A DNA stretch of 64,000 nt, taken from positions 1 through 64,000 of the forward strand of contig WNNJ02001497.1 in NCBI GenBank assembly GCA_012934845.2. The letters run 5' to 3'. The stretch is from Pomphorhynchus laevis (Eukaryota; Acanthocephala; Palaeacanthocephala; Echinorhynchida; Pomphorhynchidae). The position numbers and the translations under genes were made by a program. The notes under the pieces were generated by a model. That model was not told where the DNA came from, ran no database searches, and was given only the letters and a program-made list of their open reading frames with translations. This document shows, piece after piece, positions 24,221 through 34,379 of the stretch. Each line of letters starts with the position of its first letter. Within the stretch, counting starts at the first letter, position 1.

Positions 24221-24469
24221 TTTAAACACTGTTTAAGCGTGTTTTAAGTTGCCTATGGATGATTATTGAATTCACGGTACTGATGAGTTGCGTTTGAGCG
24301 AAACGCGTATACCGTTGTTGAAGTTTGTCGTCACACATAGGATGACTGGGCATACGTAGCGACTTTGAATAATGCAAGAATAATTCGGTTCTATTTCTTA
24401 GTCTGATGAGAATATATAGGATGCTGCCTGGTGTTTATGCCTCCTCATGAGGAAAACATAGTGATTTAT
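24221..24469 (+). repeat. Hammerhead-bearing direct repeat, copy 2 (249 bp)
   Basis: Second repeat, with no net indel against copy 1. Core: ACGGTA (24274-24279), CTGATGA (24280-24286), stem II GTT...AGC with a 7-nt loop (24287-24299), GAAA (24300-24303), stem III AC-GC-GT (24303-24308), predicted cleavage after A24309, then TACCGT (24310-24315). All conserved core residues of a short-stem-III hammerhead are present. The repeats look like pseudo-LTRs of a Penelope-like element or units of a retrozyme-type element, separated by 216 bp of unrelated sequence. Confidence 0.75.
24274..24315 (+). ncRNA. Candidate hammerhead self-cleaving ribozyme
   Basis: 42 nt fitting the type I arrangement: stem I / CUGAUGA / stem II / GAAA / 2-bp stem III / UA / stem I. 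The 6-bp stem I is perfect. Stem II has 3 bp including one G-U, which is weak. Known hammerheads with such a short stem III work best as dimers, and two copies are present here. Recognised by motif only. Confidence 0.65.
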
Positions 24470-24654
24470 ATATCAAATTAGGTAGGTATATAAAATTAAA
24501 TCAAGCTTTCTTTTGCAATTTATTTAAAAACGTTTTCGGGTTACTCCTTCGTGAGTAGCACAGAATATTGTACTTACCTATTTTGATATATTTATGAATC
24601 CGACAGAAACAAGGATTCCAAGCTGTGGTTCAAATAACCATATTGATACTTTCA

Positions 24655-24775
24655 ACATATATATGTATATATATTTAATATATAAATACATATATGTATA
24701 TATTATATATAATATATATATAATATATACATATTATATATAATATATAATGCATATATATTTCATATATATACA
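24655..24775. repeat. TA-rich low-complexity tract
   Basis: Imperfect ATAT/TATA sequence with several self-complementary stretches. Confidence 0.8.
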
Positions 24776-25884
24776 TTACGGTCACTAATAAAAATCATTT
24801 TTTTTAAATTGATTATTCATTATATTAATCTATTAAAAAACCGATCACAACCAAACTGTAATTTTGGTTCGCAAACACAAAATTTTTGTTAAAGATTCTT
24901 CATAAAACTTGACCTCTAGAAATCCATCTAACTTAAAGATTAGATTATAAATCAACACAATACGTTTCATCGTCTTACATTAAAATTGATTTAAACTAGT
25001 GATATCGTGTTGCATTAGTCCTAATGAAGTTAACTATTTTGAACACTTGGTAAAAAATATTCTTAATATTTGTGGATTTTAAAAAAGTTTGTTTGATGAA
25101 AAATACAATGGAACACGATTAGATTTTTGTTTGAAATTTGTTTTTTTTAACAATGCAAATAAACCCTTTTATTTATCATAGAAACATCTCCATCAATGCA
25201 GACACTTACAAGATTTCTAAGATTTAATGCAGCTTTAATATTTCGTTTAATTATTAAATATATCAATCGCGCGTGTTCTACCGGACAATGAACAAAGCAT
25301 TAACACTATTTCATAACAGCAAAAATCCTTGCTCATGGGACGAATAAAACAAAATCAAGGCAGACGAGGTTCTTTCAGTATACTCGTCAAGCGTTATCGA
25401 CTGAACAAATTCACCACTTTGAATTATTTTATAAAATATTTTAGTCAAATTTTCCCTAGCTCTCGCTGCCCTTCAGTCACTGTTTTTAGAATAGATATGT
25501 GTTTATTATTAGATATAAGTTTATTAAAGCGGCTACTGTGGATATACATCAACTTCCAAGTCCACTAAATTACAAATTTGCAGCTTTACAGAAAATGAAA
25601 ACAGAGAACGAAAGTATGAACAATGTCAATAGGTTGATGTTGATGTGTGGGAGTGTGGGACATTAAAAAATGGGAATAATTGAATCAATATATTACCATT
25701 AATTGATATTAAATTTCTGGACAGAGACTGCATAATAAATTACTAAAATTACTAAAATTACTAAAATATATTACTATATTATGTGCTATCAGTTAATAGT
25801 TGAAAATACAAATTGTAATAATTCATTTTTATGCTATCAACATCTAGGAGTATATACACACATCCATGGAGACGTCCATGACGC
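24776..25884. other. AT-rich non-coding DNA
   Basis: No gene recognised. Short frames at 25329-25568 and 25781-25972 show no motif. Confidence 0.35.
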
Positions 25885-27730
25885 ATTTCCTCTGATGAAA
25901 TTTTATTTTCTAGTGTATCTTATTATAATACAGAATATATTGTTTACTATCGATCCGTATTTTTTTGCTTAAGAGTTTAAATTTATATTTAACAATATTT
26001 TGTTGGTTTATATATTTTTAATTTTCTGTTTGATTGTACTTTTATAGTAAACTAGTTTAAAATTTCATTATTTAATTTATAAAATTTTATATTATATGGT
26101 ATGCATGAATGTTCATGCAAAGATATGTTTCTTGTAAATTTAAATATGTCATCTTTACGATATAAATTAATAGTAGTTTTAATTGATGTTAATTTAATGC
26201 TCATATCAAGATATATACTTTCTTTATCATTAATATTGGTTTTATTAAGAATAAGGCTACCTGGATAAATTTGTTCACTAATTGAATAAAAATTATTAGA
26301 ATTAAATACACATATATCATCAATGTATCGAAACATTTATTTCATATATTTATATTGTTTAGATTTAGTTTTTACACAGTTATGAACAAATTCATATTCT
26401 ATAAAGCTTAAAAACAAGTCAGCTATAATTGGGCTACTATTACCACCCATTGGAACACCTTTTACTTGTCTAAATATAGATGTCCCTACTTTTAAATAAT
26501 TTTGATTTATCAAAATATTTAAGGATTCTATTAATTCAATTTTATCCATATATTTATATTTATTTGATGGTTTAATTTTTGTTAGATAGGCGTTATAATT
26601 ATTATAACATATATATGTATATCTTTTTTCGAATATAAGATTAATTAATTTTACTAACGCATCTTTAATATCTGCTAAATCTAGATTTGTATAAAGCGTA
26701 CATAAATCGAACGTATTTTTATTCTGTAAATTTATTCCTTTTGTGTGTTATAAAAATTCTTTTGTAGAATTAATACTGAAATAGTGTTTTATACCAGTAT
26801 TAATTTCGATTACCTTGCAATATTTTTTAAAGTGTGCTTTAATTACTTTAAGTATTTTATTCATATAGACAGAAAGTGGTTTTAATGTACATTTTAACGC
26901 ACTACATATGAACCTAGGTTTTATTGGATTTTTATGTAATTTTGGATTCCAATATAATATAGGTATAGTTTTATTATCTAATTCAACCTTTATACCCTTT
27001 TTATCCATTATAGAACAGTGACTTGTAATAATTGTTTCTAAACTCAACTCACTACGTTCATATGTTGGATTTACATTTAAATCATTAGAATTAACCTCTT
27101 TCACTAGTATTTCATAATAAAGCTTTTTGCATATGAAGACAAAGTTATTACTAGCTTTATCAATAGTTGTTATTATATAGTTATCCTTTAATTTAGTAAG
27201 TTCTGTTATACATATCTTTATTAATTTTATCTTTCCTTTTATAATTGTTTGTTATTTTCATTTTATTTTTAATTTTATCAAATATATAATCTTTCCAAAT
27301 TTTTATCTTAGATATATTCGAGCTTTCACTATTAATCAGCTTACTAAAGTAATCATTTAAGTTATTATATAACGAATTGTAAATTTTATTTTTGTCGTTG
27401 TTATTATTTAATCTATATTTATACCCTTTTGATAGCAGCTTTCTTAATTCACAATTTTCAATTAATTCTAGATTATGGGTACATATATGTTCATTTATTT
27501 TATCAAAACTAAGACTTTTACAATTGCATTCTGTTTCCATTATGTTTCTAATTTTATCGTTACATATTGATTTTAATTCTTTATTATAATTACAAATTTT
27601 TCGTCCTAATGGTGGTAGGAGTTTATACCTTATTTTAGGAATATATTTACTTAAATCTGACCCTATTATTTCTTTACTTTTAGAATTATTTAAAAGTATA
27701 ATAATCGCTTTATTTGATGTAATTCTTGAA
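25885..27730 (-). mobile_element. Permuted-type Penelope-like retroelement, truncated copy
   Basis: Minus-strand copy covering the central and RT parts, homologous to 36.9-38.9 kb. Recognisable are VKGVPMGGNSSPIIADLF (RT, 26337-26549), YIDD (26052-26336), and the upstream segment with GIKVELDNKTIPILYWNPK (26748-27104) and the basic stretch before it (27193-27540). It lacks the GIY-YIG end and most of the 3' tail. The frame is broken in several places. The reading order on the minus strand matches the intact-looking copies. Confidence 0.88.
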
Positions 27731-28280
27731 GTTTATATTTTTTAATTGCATTTTGAATAACATTGTCTAAAATTAAATTTACAACAAGAATTATCATATT
27801 GTGCGGTATTGCCATAAACATTTTCGTTTTGATTGTATTAGAAAATATAACGAGATCAATATCCGATTAAATATTTTATTTAATTAAAAGACTAAATCTT
27901 TTAATCCGTCAATGTAAAAAAATTTTGTTAAAAATTTTCGATCACTACTTCGATCATCAGGAACATGTATGCTCCTGATAAATAATATTTAAGTAATTAA
28001 ATTAAGTAATTAATAATATTTAAGTAATTAATAATTAAGTAATTAAAATTAATTATACATTTTTTGTATATAAGTAGAAATGATGAGATTAAAGTTTGCT
28101 GTAATCCAGACACATTTATTTCATTTAATAACAGTTTATTATTATTTATTATTAGAAAATAATCAATATATTTAATTATTCGTATTCAGAATATTAATGA
28201 AATTTATTGTACAACGCCCTGTCGATTGTTAATTACCATTAGATTTGTTGTTTTGTAATTTAAACTTCAGATATTGAATA
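27731..28280. other. AT-rich stretch upstream of BAF
   Basis: Probable BAF promoter and 5' UTR region; no core promoter motif can be defended in this base composition. A minus-strand CTGATGATCGAAGTAGTGAT at about 27940-27959 resembles a Penelope tail phrase (see findings). Confidence 0.35.
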
Positions 28281-30326
28281 ATGTCTGCGTATGAAAATTC
28301 AAGTATGGATGACAGTATGTATAACGAATCACAAACCATTCCTGTAATTAACTTTTATTTTGAATAAATGCACACCCGAATTTTATAGACGGGCAAAACA
28401 ACATCAAAGAAACATACGGAATTTGTGGCTGAACCACTCGTAGAAAAGGAGGTTACGAGCATTCCAGGTATTGGTCATGTTACTGGTAAGAAACTCGAAG
28501 AGGCGGGTATAGACAAGGTAATTCATTAAAATAAATGGCTACTTTTTTTACAAATAAAAAAAACATTAAAATTTCATTAAAGTAAATATGAATGTGTTCA
28601 AACATATTTCTATTCACATGAATGGACTTTATTTAATAAGTATAATTTGTTATAATTCAGTATTCTAAATTTCGATGTGTCCGAATTACACGCCGAAAAT
28701 AAATGTAGACGAGACTTTCGACTCGTCTGCTTTTATTGACATTTAGATTTAATGAAAGACTTTCGTCTTAAATTTTGCAAATTTATTTTAAATTAAATCA
28801 GCGTTGGAAGGAGAATACCTTCAATTTGAAAGCCTATTTATTTTTCCTAATGATCAATATTATCAAACTAATCATCTATAGTTTGTTTCCTAATTTTAAG
28901 TTGATATACCTGCGCAGTCATTGCTACAATTGAAATTTTGATGACTATTTTTATTCTGCACGCTACTTTAATCCTATCTATAAGCCAACATCAGTGCACT
29001 ACATTTTAGAATTGGTGAACCTTATCAGCTACTGATCCAATACCTTCGTTTCACGTTTCGATCATTTTTACGTTGGTTGACGGTCACTCGACTCGTCTGT
29101 TTTTATTAGCAATTAGATTTAATGAAAGACTTTCGTCTTATATTTTGCAAGTTTAATTGAAATCATTTCTGATTTCAAATTAAATTAGCGTCGGTATGGA
29201 AGGTGCTACCTTATTTTTAAGAGCCTACCTATTTCTCCTAATGATTACTGTACTCAATTTCCATATTTTCAAAAATTTTGAAATTGTTGATCAAACTGCT
29301 TGTTGCGTCAACTTGCAGAATGAAGTCATCTTTATTACAATTGAAATCATCTTTAACGGTTGCAGTATATATATGATTAAAACAACGTGCGGAATAAATA
29401 TTTTATTAAATATTAAATATTTAACAAAATATTTATTTATATTAAATAAATAATAAATATTTATAATAAATATTTATAATAAACATTTATATTTTATTAA
29501 ATATTTTAATTTAATAAATATATTTTGTAAAAGTAATAATATTTTTCTTAATAATCTAATTTTTAATAAGTTTTTTATTCAAAATTTATATAAATATCTC
29601 GATAAATCAAAATTACACAATATTTTACTAAACGTTTTTGATTTATTAAAACAAATAATTTTCGCATATTCATATCATTGCGGAAAGCTTAAATGAAATG
29701 TAACCAAGCAATTATTGAAAATTTTTTCGCAAAGAATTACTTAATTTGAAAATGAATTAAATAAACAATTAATATATAAAAAGCATACGTATATAAAAGT
29801 ATATATAAGTATAAAAGTATACGTATATACTACATATATATAAATAATGTATATAATGCTATTATTTAATGCTATTATTTTAAAAATATTTGTGTTATCA
29901 GATTTCACAAAAAGGACATGTGCTTTTTATCCATTTACAAAGCAATTACGTGATCCAGTAATATATTATTGTATGCAAAACTTCATCGAAGAAGTTATTC
30001 GAATTAAAAAATTAATTTTTTACCAGCTGGTTTTTTATTTTTTATACAACTAATTTCAATTTCTTCTACCAACCGGCTATATATGCTCAAATATATGTGG
30101 TTAATTTTAATTAGTTTTTACTGAATTTTTGTCAAATTACTAATTCAGCTTATATAAAAATCTGTTATTTTATAAATACCAGGCATACATGGTACTTGGA
30201 CAGTTCCTGCTATTACGTAAGGATGAAGAATTGTTTATCGAATGGCTGAAAACCTTTGGTGCACAGAATCGACATGCTAAATGCTGCTACGAAGCTTTTA
30301 AGGAGTGGTGCAAGTCCTTCATATAA
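28281..30326 (+). CDS. BANF1: Barrier-to-autointegration factor
   Basis: Small DNA-bridging protein of the nuclear lamina; dimers bind DNA, LEM-domain proteins and lamins and shape the nuclear envelope after mitosis. Exons: 28281-28343 (tentative), 28389-28517 and 30183-30326, all phase 0, giving 111 residues against about 89 in other animals. The core is unmistakable: [32 protein letters not shown] (helix-hairpin-helix), then [14 protein letters not shown] and a C-terminus ending EWCKSFI. Exon 1 supplies a Ser/Asn-rich extension of about 21 residues before TSKKH. Its donor (CCT/GTAATT) is plausible but weak, so the true first exon could differ. AATAAA at 30409-30414 lies 83 bases after the stop. 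Confidence 0.92.
28720..28860. repeat. BAF intron direct repeat, copy 1
   Basis: Shares ACTCGTCTG, then TTAGATTTAATGAAAGACTT, and then the AATTAAAT/TTAGCGT and AGCCTA blocks with 29090-29245. Both lie in BAF intron 2. Diverged; class unknown. Confidence 0.65.
29090..29245. repeat. BAF intron direct repeat, copy 2
   Basis: Partner of 28720-28860, with a small extra palindrome (GAAATCATTTCTGATTTC) in the middle. An 85-codon frame starting at 29196 runs through its end and is not convincing as a gene. Confidence 0.65.
29454..30182. other. Rest of BAF intron 2
   Basis: Very AT-rich. A 68-codon frame at 29847-30053 lies wholly in the intron and shows no motif. Confidence 0.4.
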
Positions 30327-30642
30327 ATTATTGCTATCACTATGATATCTAAAATACAGTTTATTTCTATATTCTTCTTGTTAAAAACTCTGTAAACGTG
30401 CACTGAAAATAAATGTCAATTTATAAGTTTTTTCGGACACTATTTTCTTAAATCTTTTCTTAAATTAATAAACATTTTAGCAAATTATATTTATATAATT
30501 TCTTAAATTATATTATATTTTATTGTCGTAAATTTTTATTTTTCTTAAAAGTAAATATTTGTTATTGCAAAGATACGAAATTTCATAACAAATTTAAAAC
30601 TTGCAAACGCTGCCTCGACACCTATTAATCGTTGCCTTCAAT

Positions 30643-31150
30643 AAACAAATCCAATAAGTTGATAACCACATTTAATAATTTATTTAATAATTAAATAATT
30701 TATTTATTGCTACATCTAATAATCACAATTTTCGTGATTATTATTTTTTAGCTATTTTATTTAATTTTTAATAAGATAACTTTAGTTAATTTAAATTATT
30801 TTTAATTTAAGCTAACAAATCCAATAAGTTGATAACCACATTTAATAATCATTTAATAATTTATTTAATAATTAAATAATTTATTTATTGCTACATCTAA
30901 TAATCACAATTTTCGTGATTATTATTTTTTAGCTATTTTATTTAATTTTTAATAAGATAACTTTAGTTAATTTAAATTATTTTTAATTTAAGCTAACAAA
31001 TCCAATAAGTTGATAACCACATTTAATAATCATTTAATAATTTATTTAATAATTAAATAATTTATTTATTGCTACATCTAATAATCACAATTTTCGTGAT
31101 TATTATTTTTTAGCTATTTTATTTAATTTTTAATAAGATAACTTTAGTTA
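30643..31150. repeat. Satellite A: three units of about 181 bp
   Basis: Tandem units beginning AACAAATCCAATAAGTTGAT, with copies of that phrase at 30644, 30814 and 30995. The first unit is 11 bp shorter. Each ends in TTTAGCTATTTTATTTAATT and ATAAGATAACTTTAGTT, a block also present in satellite B. Confidence 0.9.
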
Positions 31151-31260
31151 TTAAAGATAACTAAAGTTATCTTTAATAACTTTAATAACTTTAGTTATTA
31201 AAGTTATTCTTATAACTTTAAGTTATTAGATAACTTTAATTAATTAAAATTTAAATTATT
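31150..31260. repeat. Palindromic junction between satellites
   Basis: Runs of AACTTTAGTTATTAAAG and its complement form overlapping hairpins exactly where the 181-bp array gives way to the 165-bp array. It may be a scar of replication slippage or template switching. Confidence 0.6.
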
Positions 31261-34075
31261 TTTAATTTAAGCTAACTTTTGTTTTGTTAAAAACATTAAG
31301 TTAATTTTAATTTATTTAATTTATTTAAAAACATGAAGTTAATTTTAATTTATTTTTAAGAAATTTAGCTATTTTATTAAATATTTTTTATAAGATAACT
31401 TTAATTAATTAAAATTTAAATTAATTTTAATTTAAGCTAACTTTTGTTTTGTTAAAAACATTAAGTTAATTTTAATTTATTTAATTTATTTAAAAACACA
31501 AAGTTAATTTTAATTTATTTTTAAGAAATTTAGCTATTTTATTAAATATTTTTTATAAGATAACTTTAATTAATTAAAATTTAAGTTAATTTTAATTTAA
31601 GCTAACTTTTGTTTTGTTAAAAACATTAAGTTAATTTTAATTTATTTAATTTATTTAAAAACACAAAGTTAATTTTAATTTATTTTTAAGAAATTTAGCT
31701 ATTTTATTAAATATTTTTTATAAGATAACTTTAATTAATTAAAATTTAAGTTAATTTTAATTTAAGCTAACTTTTGTTTTGTTAAAAACATTAAGTTAAT
31801 TTTAATTTATTTAATTTATTTAAAAACATGAAGTTAATTTTAATTTATTTTTAAGAAATTTAGCTATTTTATTAAATATTTTTTATAAGATAACTTTAAT
31901 TAATTAAAATTTAAGTTAATTTTAATTTAAGCTAACTTTTGTTTTGTTAAAAACATTAAGTTAATTTTAATTTATTTAATTTATTTAAAAACATGAAGTT
32001 AATTTTAATTTATTTTTAAGAAATTTAGCTATTTTATTAAATATTTTTTATAAGATAACTTTAATTAATTAAAATTTAAGTTAATTTTAATTTAAGCTAA
32101 CTTTTGTTTTGTTAAAAACATTAAGTTAATTTTAATTTATTTAATTTATTTAAAAACATGAAGTTAATTTTAATTTATTTTTAAGAAATTTAGCTATTTT
32201 ATTAAATATTTTTTATAAGATAACTTTAATTAATTAAAATTTAAATTAATTTTAATTTAAGCTAACTTTTGTTTTGTTAAAAACATTAAGTTAATTTTAA
32301 TTTATTTAATTTATTTAAAAACACAAAGTTAATTTTAATTTATTTTTAAGAAATTTAGCTATTTTATTAAATATTTTTTATAAGATAACTTTAATTAATT
32401 AAAATTTAAGTTAATTTTAATTTAAGCTAACTTTTGTTTTGTTAAAAACATTAAGTTAATTTTAATTTATTTAATTTATTTAAAAACACAAAGTTAATTT
32501 TAATTTATTTTTAAGAAATTTAGCTATTTTATTAAATATTTTTTATAAGATAACTTTAATTAATTAAAATTTAAGTTAATTTTAATTTAAGCTAACTTTT
32601 GTTTTGTTAAAAACATTAAGTTAATTTTAATTTATTTAATTTATTTAAAAACATGAAGTTAATTTTAATTTATTTTTAAGAAATTTAGCTATTTTATTAA
32701 ATATTTTTTATAAGATAACTTTAATTAATTAAAATTTAAGTTAATTTTAATTTAAGCTAACTTTTGTTTTGTTAAAAACATTAAGTTAATTTTAATTTAT
32801 TTAATTTATTTAAAAACACAAAGTTAATTTTAATTTATTTTTAAGAAATTTAGCTATTTTATTAAATATTTTTTATAAGATAACTTTAATTAATTAAAAT
32901 TTAAGTTAATTTTAATTTAAGCTAACTTTTGTTTTGTTAAAAACATTAAGTTAATTTTAATTTATTTAATTTATTTAAAAACATGAAGTTAATTTTAATT
33001 TATTTTTAAGAAATTTAGCTATTTTATTAAATATTTTTTATAAGATAACTTTAATTAATTAAAATTTAAATTAATTTTAATTTAAGCTAACTTTTGTTTT
33101 GTTAAAAACATTAAGTTAATTTTAATTTATTTAATTTATTTAAAAACACAAAGTTAATTTTAATTTATTTTTAAGAAATTTAGCTATTTTATTAAATATT
33201 TTTTATAAGATAACTTTAATTAATTAAAATTTAAGTTAATTTTTATTTAAGCTAACTTTTGTTTATTTTAAAAACATAAAGTTAATTTTAATTTATTTTT
33301 AAGAAATTTAGCTATTTTATTAAATATTTTTTATAAGATAACTTTAATTAATTAAAATTTAAGTTAATTTTAATTTAAGCTAACTTTTGTTTTGTTAAAA
33401 ACATTAAGTTAATTTTAATTTATTTAAAAACATGAAGTTAATTTTAATTTATTTTTAAGAAATTTAGCTATTTTATTAAATATTTTTTATAAGATAACTT
33501 TAATTAATTAAAATTTAAGTTTATTTTAATTTAAGCTAACGTTTGTTTATTTTAAAAACAAAGTTAATTTTAATTTATTTTTAAGAAATTTAGCTATTTT
33601 ATTAAATATTTTTTATAAGATAACTTTAATTAATTAAAATTTAAGTTAATTTTAATTTAAGCTAACTTTTGTTTTGTTAAAAACATTAAGTTAATTTTAA
33701 TTTATTTAATTTATTTAAAAACATGAAGTTAATTTTAATTTATTTTTAAGAAATTTAGCTATTTTATTAAATATTTTTTATAAGATAACTTTAATTAATT
33801 AAAATTTAAGTTTATTTTAATTTAAGCTAACGTTTGTTTATTTTAAAAACAAAGTTAATTTTAATTTATTTTTAAGAAATTTAGCTATTTTATTAAATAT
33901 TTTTTATAAGATAACTTTAATTAAATAAAATTTAAGTTAATTTTAATTTAAGCTAACTTTTGTTTATTTTAAAAACATTAAGTTAATTTTAATTTAATTC
34001 ATTTAAAAACAAAGTTAATTTTAATTTATTTTTAAAAAATTTAGCTATTTTATATTTAATATTATTTTTTATAAA
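31260..34075. repeat. Satellite B: 165-bp tandem array, about 17 units
   Basis: Unit anchor TTAGCTATTTTATTAAATAT recurs exactly every 165 bp from 31365 (31530, 31695, 31860, 32025, 32190 and on) to about 33180. After that, shortened units of about 125-165 bp continue to 34075. Units differ mainly at ACATGAAG or ACACAAAG in one spot, in an irregular order that suggests higher-order duplication. Base composition is close to 90% A+T. No coding content. Confidence 0.95.
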
Positions 34076-34261
34076 ATAATTAAAATTTTAAATTAATCAT
34101 ATTTTTTAAAACAACGTGAAATTTACACAAAATAGCCATTTTAGTGAATCAAACTTTTAGAATATACTGGTGATAAGGTCAAATAAGTAAAACACTTAAA
34201 TGGCATCTTAATCAATTTAAAATTACTTGATTGCCAATGATTAAATATTCGTCATTGTAGA

Positions 34262-34350
34262 AATGTAAATTGGATTCAAAGTGAATCATGGATTCACTTT
34301 GAATCCATGATTAGCTCGGGGATCACTTTGTAGATCCCCGAGCTTATGGA
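34262..34350. repeat. Two adjacent hairpins downstream of DOHH
   Basis: GGATTCAAAGTGAATCATGGATTCACTTTGAATCC followed by AGCTCGGGGATC...GATCCCCGAGCT: two strong inverted repeats just beyond the DOHH stop on the minus strand. They could be part of the DOHH 3' UTR or a small foldback element. Confidence 0.65.
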
Positions 34351-34379
34351 GGTGAAATTAAAAAAAATACATTTTTCAA

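Noticed and set aside
29196-30053. Frames inside BAF intron 2
   Set aside because: Low-complexity AT-driven translations within an intron of a well-defined gene.
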